Positions 1-5,503 of a stretch of 6,096 nucleotides of DNA are shown piece after piece; the first letter of the stretch is position 1, and every line of letters starts with the position of its first letter. The DNA is taken from contig NZ_CALHXD010000020.1 of the NCBI RefSeq assembly GCF_938040115.1, positions 1-6,096 on the forward strand, written 5' to 3'. The DNA comes from an uncultured Campylobacter sp. (lineage in GTDB: Bacteria; Campylobacterota; Campylobacteria; Campylobacterales; Campylobacteraceae). A program made the translations under genes and the position numbers. The notes under the pieces were generated by a model, which ran no database searches, was not told the origin of the DNA, and saw nothing but the letters and a program-made list of their open reading frames with translations.

Positions 1-1062
1 CACATGAGCGGCAAAGAGCAAGAGTACATAAACGAGGTTTTTAAGAGCAACTATATCGCGCCGCTTGGCGAATACGTGAATAAATTTGAAGCAAGCGTGG
101 CAAACTATGCGGGCGCGCAGGATGCGCTGGCGCTAAATTCCGGCACGTCGGCGATCCACTTGGCGCTAAGAGTGCTTGGTATCGGCGCGGGGGACGTGGT
201 GCTAGCCTCTACGTTTACCTTTATGGCGTCCGTTAGCCCGATACTTTATCAAGGTGCTACGCCTGTTTTTGTCGATAGCGACGAAAGCTGGAATCTAAGC
301 CCCGAGCTACTAAAAAAGGCGATCGCAAACTCGCCTAAAAAGCCAAAAGCGCTCGTCGTAACGCACCTTTACGGTCAGGCGGCAAAGATGAAAGAGATCT
401 GCGAGATCTGCGAGCAGGAAAATATCGCCGTGGTCGAAGACGCGGCCGAGGCGCTGGGTGGCTTTTATAACGGCAAGGCACTAGGCACGTTCGGACGACT
501 GGGCGCATATAGCTTTAACGGCAACAAAATCATTACCACAAGCGGCGGCGGCATGCTAGTGGGCGAGAAAGAGCTCGTGGAAAAGGCGAGGTTTTACAGC
601 ACGCAAGCTAGGGAGCCCTTTTTGCACTACGAGCATAAAGACTACGGCTACAACTACCGCCTAAGCAACGTCCTTGGCGCGATCGGAACGGCACAGATGG
701 AGGTGCTAGAGCAGCGCGTGATAAAAAAACGAGAAATTTTTGAAAAATATCAAAAAGAGCTTCCTGAGCTTGAGTTTATGCCCGAGATCGCAAATTCTCG
801 CGGCAACCGCTGGCTAACGACCGCGCTCTTTAAAGAAAAAGGCGCGCATTTGCGCGTAATAGACGCACTCGCTAAAGAAAACATAGAAAGCCGTCCGCTT
901 TGGAAGCCGATGCATATGCAGCCGGTGTTTGAAGGGGCGCTAGCGTTCACGGACGGCACTAGCGAGGAGATGTTTGCGCGCGGTATCTGCCTGCCTAGCG
1001 GCACTGCGATGGGGGACGAGGAGTTTGCGCGAGTGGTAAAAATCGTAAAGGAAAATTTATAA
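1..1062 (+). CDS. pglE: UDP-4-keto-6-deoxy-GlcNAc aminotransferase PglE, 5'-truncated
   Basis: PLP-dependent sugar aminotransferase of the DegT/DnrJ/EryC1 (AHBA synthase) family. It transfers an amino group, normally from glutamate, to C4 of the 4-keto product of PglF, a step toward UDP-diacetylbacillosamine for N-glycosylation in the cytoplasm. Numbering from the ATG at base 4, I see a phosphate-binding loop NSGTSA (45-50), the cofactor-ring aspartate in VEDAAEALG (D146) and the Schiff-base lysine in FNGNKIITTSGGG (K175). The ATG at base 4 is probably internal: the frame stays open to base 1 (a His codon), and C. jejuni PglE, as I recall it, begins with nine residues before the matching MSG and has its catalytic lysine at 184, which is exactly 175 + 9. 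The protein would then be about 361 residues, some 25 shorter than C. jejuni PglE (386, from memory), the difference falling in a variable C-terminal segment. The stop codon directly abuts the pglF ATG, so the two genes are likely translationally coupled. Confidence is high. Confidence 0.93.
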   Translation, partial: HMSGKEQEYINEVFKSNYIAPLGEYVNKFEASVANYAGAQDALALNSGTSAIHLALRVLGIGAGDVVLASTFTFMASVSPILYQGATPVFVDSDESWNLSPELLKKAIANSPKKPKALVVTHLYGQAAKMKEICEICEQENIAVVEDAAEALGGFYNGKALGTFGRLGAYSFNGNKIITTSGGGMLVGEKELVEKARFYSTQAREPFLHYEHKDYGYNYRLSNVLGAIGTAQMEVLEQRVIKKREIFEKYQKELPELEFMPEIANSRGNRWLTTALFKEKGAHLRVIDALAKENIESRPLWKPMHMQPVFEGALAFTDGTSEEMFARGICLPSGTAMGDEEFARVVKIVKENL

Positions 1063-2841
1063 ATGTTTAAAGCGACGAAGCTAAAGCGGCTTGCGTTTTT
1101 TCTAACCTTTGACATCGTGATATTTGTCGCGTCGTTTTATCTGGCGTATCTGCTTAGATTTAGCGGCGTGCTGCCTGATTATTTTAGAGGCGGACTGGTC
1201 GCGGGCTGCGCTACGATGGTGGTTTTAAAGCTATTTTTCATGTGGCTTTTTAAAATTTACAAGGTGCCGTGGAGATTTTTCGGACTAAACGAAGCGAGGA
1301 AAATTTTCCTCGTTCATCTTTGCGCGATAGTTTGCTTTTGGATCGTTTATTTTGCGATGCCCGCAGTTTTTAACCCGTTTCCTCGAAGCGTGGTTTTTAT
1401 AGACTTTATCATCTCGTGCTTGCTAATCGGAAATTTAAGGATCGCCAAGCGTATGTTTTTAGACTTTTCTAAAAAGCCGCACACGGGCGAGCCATGCGTC
1501 GTTATCGGCGCTACGTCAAAGGCGCTTCATGTTTTAAAGGGGCTTAGGCAGGGCTATATCGATCTATATGCCGTGGGCGTGGTAGACGGCAGGAGCGATC
1601 TAGTCGGCACTTATTGCGACGGATTTTTGGTGCAGCCAAAGAGCGAAATCGCAAATTTGATCAAAGAATACAACGTAAAAACCGCCATTATCGCGCTTGC
1701 GCTAGGTCAAGACGAGCTAGCGGAGCTTTTTGACGAGCTTACGGCTTACGGTATCCGCGATATCAAGATTTTTTCTATGTTTGGTACCGGTAAGGACGCC
1801 ATCAAGGATATCTCGATCGAGGATCTGCTAGCTAGAAAGCCAAAAGACCTAGACAGCAGCGCGGTGGAGAAGTTTTTAGGCGGTAAGGTCGTTTTGGTTA
1901 CGGGAGCGGGAGGCAGTATCGGTAGCGAAATTTGCAAGCAGTGCCTCAAATTTGGCGTAAGCAAGCTAATCATGATCGATCACAGCGAGTTTAATCTCTA
2001 TAAAATCGGCGAGATAACTCACAGCGACAAAACCGTGAGTAAGATGATAAATATCGTAAACGAGGCCGATCTGCGCGCGGTTTTTGAGGAGTTTAAACCG
2101 CAGATCGCGATCCACGCTGCAGCTTATAAGCATGTGCCGCTTTGCGAAGCAAACCCGAAAGCTGCTGTCGTAAATAACATAATCGGCACTAAAATTTTGA
2201 TCGATTTATCCATAGAATACGGCGTTAGCAAGGTCGTGATGATCTCGTCCGATAAAGCTGTGCGCCCGACAAACATCATGGGCGCGACTAAACGCGTGTG
2301 CGAGCTTTACGCGCTAAACTCAAATTTGCCGGCTAAAACCGAGATCGTCGCGGTGCGCTTCGGTAACGTTCTAGGCTCAAGCGGCAGCGTAATACCGAAA
2401 TTTAAAGAGCAAATCGAAAATAATAAACCGCTAACCGTCACGCATCCTGATATCACGAGGTACTTTATGCTGGTTTCCGAGGCCTGTCAGCTCGTGCTTC
2501 AGGCCGCCTCGATCGCAAAGGGCGGCGAGCTTTTCGTGCTTGATATGGGCGAGCCGATAAAGATCGCCGATCTAGCTAAAAAGATGCTGATTTTATCAAA
2601 CAAAGAGCACCTAGGCGTCGAATTCGTCGGCCTCCGCCCGGGAGAGAAGCTTTACGAGGAGCTTTTAATCAATAAAGACGACGTAAAAACCGAGTTTCAG
2701 TCTATTTTCGTGACGCACTCGGGCGAATACGACGTGGCTAAACTAAACGAGCAAATCGAAAATTTAACGCACGCGGACGATGTCGCGGCGGCGCTCAAAG
2801 AGATCGTGCCGGAGTTTAATCACGCGCTAAATAAGGAATAA
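1063..2841 (+). CDS. pglF: UDP-N-acetylglucosamine 4,6-dehydratase PglF, membrane-anchored
   Basis: NAD-dependent 4,6-dehydratase that converts UDP-GlcNAc to UDP-2-acetamido-2,6-dideoxy-4-hexulose, the first committed step to diacetylbacillosamine. The 592 residues match the family length (about 590). Four predicted membrane helices lie near 10-31, 43-65, 80-101 and 108-125. A first nucleotide-binding-like domain (GATSKA, about 149-154) follows, then the catalytic extended-SDR domain with TGAGGSIG (280-287; glycines 281, 284 and 287). The active-site stretch SSDKAVRPTNIMGATK contains D397, K398, M406 and K410. The usual SDR tyrosine is replaced by M406, matching M405 of C. jejuni PglF with a one-residue offset. 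LRPGEKLYEELL (524-535) is the family's C-terminal signature. The start is supported by AAAGGA at 1047-1052, ten bases before the ATG, which abuts the pglE stop. WbpM/FlaA1-type dehydratases are relatives, but the pglE neighbour and the full-length membrane form favour PglF. The catalytic domain faces the cytoplasm in this family. Confidence 0.95.
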   Translation: MFKATKLKRLAFFLTFDIVIFVASFYLAYLLRFSGVLPDYFRGGLVAGCATMVVLKLFFMWLFKIYKVPWRFFGLNEARKIFLVHLCAIVCFWIVYFAMPAVFNPFPRSVVFIDFIISCLLIGNLRIAKRMFLDFSKKPHTGEPCVVIGATSKALHVLKGLRQGYIDLYAVGVVDGRSDLVGTYCDGFLVQPKSEIANLIKEYNVKTAIIALALGQDELAELFDELTAYGIRDIKIFSMFGTGKDAIKDISIEDLLARKPKDLDSSAVEKFLGGKVVLVTGAGGSIGSEICKQCLKFGVSKLIMIDHSEFNLYKIGEITHSDKTVSKMINIVNEADLRAVFEEFKPQIAIHAAAYKHVPLCEANPKAAVVNNIIGTKILIDLSIEYGVSKVVMISSDKAVRPTNIMGATKRVCELYALNSNLPAKTEIVAVRFGNVLGSSGSVIPKFKEQIENNKPLTVTHPDITRYFMLVSEACQLVLQAASIAKGGELFVLDMGEPIKIADLAKKMLILSNKEHLGVEFVGLRPGEKLYEELLINKDDVKTEFQSIFVTHSGEYDVAKLNEQIENLTHADDVAAALKEIVPEFNHALNKE

Positions 2842-2843
2842 AT

Positions 2844-3740
2844 TTGACGCTACAAGATATACAGAGGTTTTCGGAGTTAAGATATAAGGCTAGAGCCTAT
2901 ATATGCTATCTTTTTAGTAAAAATTTGCCAAACAGGCTGCCGGGGGTAAACGCCGAGTCGATAAAAAGCGGCTTTGATAAAATGGCTCACGAGATAGAGG
3001 GTTTTGACGCGTTTTACGTACTTGACGCAAACGGCGTGCAAATAGGCGACGCCGTGAGCCTAAACGAAAAATACAAAGCCGGCGGCGGCGAAAACTGTAG
3101 CAATAAGTCTTATTATTACACCGCGGTGCGCGAGAAGCGCTGCGTGCTAAGCGACCCGTATCCGTCCTCGCTCACGGGCGAACTGTGCGTGACGGCGTCC
3201 ACTCCGATATATGATGATAAGGGAGAGCTAAAATTCGTCGCGTGTATCGACGTTTCGTTAGAAAATATCCTAACCATCGTCTCTCATGGCAAGCTAGAGA
3301 GCTACTTTGGCAAATTTCTTAAGGTCGTTTACGCCGCGTTTTCGGTCGCGCTTTTTACCATAGCCTTGTTTTTGTTCGCCGACGCGCTCAAGGGGCTTTT
3401 GGCTAATGATCTTTTAAATATCGAAGTAGAAAAGATGTTTGAGCACACGATCGTGCTGACGCTGGCGCTTGCGATCTTTGATCTGGTTAAAGCGATATTT
3501 GAAGAAGAGGTGCTGGGTAAAAGCAAGCGCAATGAAGATATGGAAAACAAAACGATGATTAGATTTATCGGGTCGATCATCATCGCGCTTGCTATCGAGG
3601 CGCTGATGCTCGTGTTTAAATTTGCCATCACGGCGCCCGATCACATCATAAACGCGATCTATCTCATCGGCGGCGTTGCGATATTGATGATCGCGCTTAG
3701 CATCTATCTTTTTGCTACCAAGCAAAGGAGCTCGCATTGA
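2844..3740 (+). CDS. pglG: PglG-like membrane protein with a Cache/PDC-type sensor domain
   Basis: A 298-residue protein of unknown function in the place and of the size of C. jejuni PglG, an integral membrane protein (about 297 aa, from memory) with no assigned enzymatic step. Residues about 5-145 look like a single Cache/PDC sensor fold: FYVLDANGVQIGD (57-69), then SYYYTAVREKR (89-99), DPYPSSLTGELCVTASTPIY (104-123) and DDKGELKFVACIDVSLENIL (124-143). This is the order of motifs seen in ligand-binding Cache domains. Predicted membrane helices follow at about 160-180, 202-219, 239-260 and 268-291. The loop between helices 2 and 3 is rich in Lys/Arg (K226, K228, R229, K237, R240), which places it, and therefore both ends, in the cytoplasm. 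No membrane helix precedes the Cache-like domain, which is unusual. No kinase, HAMP, methyl-accepting or GGDEF output domain is present. The TTG start fits AAGGA at 2833-2837, six bases upstream; the gap from pglF is two bases. The homology to PglG rests on position, size and membrane nature; the sensor fold is my motif reading. Confidence 0.72.
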   Translation: MTLQDIQRFSELRYKARAYICYLFSKNLPNRLPGVNAESIKSGFDKMAHEIEGFDAFYVLDANGVQIGDAVSLNEKYKAGGGENCSNKSYYYTAVREKRCVLSDPYPSSLTGELCVTASTPIYDDKGELKFVACIDVSLENILTIVSHGKLESYFGKFLKVVYAAFSVALFTIALFLFADALKGLLANDLLNIEVEKMFEHTIVLTLALAIFDLVKAIFEEEVLGKSKRNEDMENKTMIRFIGSIIIALAIEALMLVFKFAITAPDHIINAIYLIGGVAILMIALSIYLFATKQRSSH

Positions 3741-4348
3741 TCGGCATCATCGACTACGGCGCGGGAAATTTAAGAAGCGTTTTAAACGCGTTTGAGAGTT
3801 TAAATTTAAAGGCGAAACTCGTCGGTCGCGGCGAGGAACTGGGTAAATTTGACAAGATTATTTTGCCTGGCGTCGGAGCTTTTGGCGAAGCGATGGATAA
3901 GCTAAAAGATAGAAATTTTATCCCCGCGATAAAAGAGGCCGTAGCCGGCGGAAAGCCGTTTTTGGGCATTTGCCTGGGTATGCAGCTGCTTTTTGAGCAA
4001 AGCGAGGAGTTTGGCGTAAACGAGGGGCTCGGGCTCGTAAAAGGGCGAGTGGTTAAATTTGACCCGTCCAAATTTGACGCTCCGCTAAAGGTGCCGCACA
4101 CCGGGTGGAATACGATAAATTTTACCAAGCAAACACCGATAAATAAGGATCTAGCGGCTAGCGAGTATTTATACTTCGTGCACTCTTATCACGTAGTTTG
4201 CGATGATGACGCGGCGCTTGGCTTTACCGAGTACGGCTATAAATTCGTAAGCGCGGTGTGCAAAGATAACATTTTCGGTTTTCAGCCGCACCCCGAAAAG
4301 AGCCATGAGACGGGACTAAAAATTTTACGAAATTTCGGAGAGATGTGA
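3737..4348 (+). CDS. hisH: Imidazole glycerol phosphate synthase, glutamine amidotransferase subunit HisH
   Basis: Class I glutamine amidotransferase that releases ammonia from glutamine for HisF, which makes imidazole-glycerol phosphate and AICAR in histidine biosynthesis. At 203 residues it has the normal length. It opens with IGIIDYGAGNLRSV (2-15), carries the oxyanion region LPGVGAFGEAM (43-53), the nucleophile in GICLGMQLLF (C79), and the His-Glu of the triad in QPHPEKS (H185, E187). The start is TTG, set by a strong AAAGGAG at 3724-3730, six bases upstream, and overlaps the pglG stop by four bases (TTGA). It ends in overlap with hisA. HisF, its obligate partner, is not in this window. 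Some Campylobacter genomes carry extra HisH-like amidotransferases in surface-sugar loci, so a sugar-amidation role is a remote alternative; the adjoining hisA argues for true histidine synthesis. Confidence 0.93.
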   Translation: MIGIIDYGAGNLRSVLNAFESLNLKAKLVGRGEELGKFDKIILPGVGAFGEAMDKLKDRNFIPAIKEAVAGGKPFLGICLGMQLLFEQSEEFGVNEGLGLVKGRVVKFDPSKFDAPLKVPHTGWNTINFTKQTPINKDLAASEYLYFVHSYHVVCDDDAALGFTEYGYKFVSAVCKDNIFGFQPHPEKSHETGLKILRNFGEM

Positions 4349-5058
4349 TGGAAATTTTCCCTGCGATAGATTTAAAAGAGGGTAAGGCGGTTCGGCTTTT
4401 TAAAGGCGAAATGAGTAGCGCGAAAATCTACTCGGACGCGCCGTGGGAGCTAGCCAAAAGATTTGAAGATATGGGCGCAAAGTGGCTTCACGTCGTCGAT
4501 CTTGATGGGGCGTTTGCGGGCGAAGCGGTAAATCTAAAAACCGTAGAAAAGATCGCAAAAGCCGCAAATTTACAAATCCAAATCGGCGGCGGGATACGCG
4601 ACGAAGCGCGAATAAAAAGCTACCTTGATAGCGGCATAACGCGCGTTATCTTGGGCTCGGTAGCGCTAAAGGATCCGAATTTTACTAAAGAAATGGCGCA
4701 AAAATACCGCGTCGCCGTCGGCATAGACGCAAAAGAGGGCTTTGTTGCCGTGCAAGGCTGGGCGGAGGTGTCGCAGATGAGGGCGACTGAGCTAGCGTAT
4801 AAATTTGCCGGAGCCGGAGTCGAAGCGATAATCTGTACCGACATCTCAAAAGACGGGACTCTTAGCGGCGTGAACGTGGAATTTACATCGCAAATCGCAA
4901 AAGCTAGCGGCATAAATACGATCGCAAGCGGCGGCGTAAAAGATATCTCGGATATCCAGGCGCTAAAGCACGCGGGAGACGTCTACGGAGCTATCGTAGG
5001 CAAGGCGTACTACGAGGGGACGCTTGATCTAAAAGAGGCCTTTAAACTGGGTCGCTAA
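4348..5058 (+). CDS. hisA: ProFAR isomerase HisA
   Basis: Phosphoribosylformimino-5-aminoimidazole carboxamide ribotide isomerase, a (beta/alpha)8 barrel that performs the Amadori rearrangement making the HisF-HisH substrate in histidine biosynthesis. From the ATG at 4348 the protein has 236 residues and the catalytic residues fall at family positions: D8 in FPAIDLKEGKAVRLFKG, D127 in VGIDAKEG, and T164 and D169 in CTDISKDGTLSG, the same numbers as I recall for Thermotoga HisA. Phosphate-binding loops are IQIGGGIRD and IASGGVKD, followed by VGKAYYEG. An in-frame GTG one codon earlier (4345) gives a 4-base GTGA overlap with the hisH stop. I prefer ATG 4348, which overlaps the stop by one base, because GGAG at 4337-4340 is then seven bases away rather than four, and MEIFPAIDL is a normal HisA beginning. 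HisA is distinguished from its paralog HisF by the VRLFKG and AKEG segments and the length. Confidence 0.95.
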   Translation: MEIFPAIDLKEGKAVRLFKGEMSSAKIYSDAPWELAKRFEDMGAKWLHVVDLDGAFAGEAVNLKTVEKIAKAANLQIQIGGGIRDEARIKSYLDSGITRVILGSVALKDPNFTKEMAQKYRVAVGIDAKEGFVAVQGWAEVSQMRATELAYKFAGAGVEAIICTDISKDGTLSGVNVEFTSQIAKASGINTIASGGVKDISDIQALKHAGDVYGAIVGKAYYEGTLDLKEAFKLGR

Positions 5059-5124
5059 AATTTTAAAGTAAATTTAAATATAAAATTTGCTAGAATTGGA
5101 TATTTTTTAAAAAAGGATACGATT
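5059..5124 (+). promoter_or_regulatory. cheY promoter region with extended -10 element
   Basis: The only sizeable gap in the window (66 bases, strongly AT-rich) separates the his genes from cheY. TTTGCTAGAAT at 5086-5096 fits the Campylobacter sigma-70 pattern TTTGnTAnAAT, an extended -10 without a conserved -35. Upstream, AT-rich waves recur every 12-13 bases (AAATTT at 5058, 5070 and 5083), like the periodic AT signal described for Campylobacter promoters. Transcription would start near 5102-5105 and give a leader of about 20 bases containing AAGGA (5113-5117), seven bases before the GTG start of cheY. No sigma-54 or sigma-28 box is evident, so constitutive sigma-70 expression is the simplest reading. 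I see no GC-rich terminator hairpin for the upstream operon, so read-through from hisA is possible. Confidence 0.7.
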
Positions 5125-5490
5125 GTGAAAATACTAGTAGTCGACGACAGCTCTACTATGAGAAGAATCATAAAAAACACCCTGCAAAGGCTCGGACATC
5201 AGGAAATTTTAGAGGCCGAGCACGGAGTCGAAGCGTGGCAAATTTTGGGTCAGCACAGCGATATAAACGTGCTTATCACCGACTGGAACATGCCTGAAAT
5301 GAACGGCCTTGAGCTAGTAAAAAAAGTCCGCGCCGAGCAAAAATACGTCGATATGCCTATCATCATGGTAACGACCGAGGGCGGTAAGGCCGAAGTCATA
5401 ACCGCGCTAAAAGCAGGCGTCAATAACTACATCGTAAAGCCGTTTACGCCGCAAGTTTTAAAAGAAAAACTTGAAGACGTTTTGGGCTAA
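5125..5490 (+). CDS. cheY: Chemotaxis response regulator CheY
   Basis: Single-domain receiver protein of 121 residues that, when phosphorylated by CheA, binds the flagellar motor switch and changes rotation direction. All canonical residues are present: the acidic Mg-binding pair D7-D8 in LVVDDSSTMRR, phospho-acceptor D53 in LITDWNMPEMNG, switch threonine T83 in MVTTEGG, aromatic switch Y102 and lysine K105 in NNYIVKPFTPQ. There is no output domain, and the length fits CheY, not OmpR- or NtrC-type regulators. The GTG start is supported by AAGGA at 5113-5117. It stands apart from any cheA/cheW genes here; in C. jejuni cheY likewise lies beside prmA, downstream of the pgl locus (from memory). 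It probably forms the head of a unit with prmA, 13 bases downstream. Confidence 0.94.
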   Translation: MKILVVDDSSTMRRIIKNTLQRLGHQEILEAEHGVEAWQILGQHSDINVLITDWNMPEMNGLELVKKVRAEQKYVDMPIIMVTTEGGKAEVITALKAGVNNYIVKPFTPQVLKEKLEDVLG

Positions 5491-5503
5491 AAGAGCGTAA
5501 ATT

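Noticed and set aside
3084..3113. N-glycosylation sequons in PglG (N84-C-S, N87-K-S)
   Set aside because: The Campylobacter PglB sequon needs Asp or Glu two residues before the Asn; here those residues are Gly and Cys, and the domain is predicted cytoplasmic.
4345..4347. GTG as hisA start
   Set aside because: It is only four bases from GGAG and would add a second Met before MEIFPAIDL; the ATG at 4348 fits spacing and family residue numbering better, though GTG cannot be excluded.
750..4913. Several antisense open frames of 75-124 codons opposite pglE, pglF, pglG, hisH and hisA
   Set aside because: They lie entirely within well-supported genes, are low-complexity (Ser/Pro/Arg-rich), lack ribosome sites and resemble no known family; they are by-products of the codon bias of the real genes.
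5059..5090. Possible terminator after hisA
   Set aside because: The inverted words here are only A and T, with no GC stem or T-run after a hairpin; the stretch is better explained as promoter AT waves.
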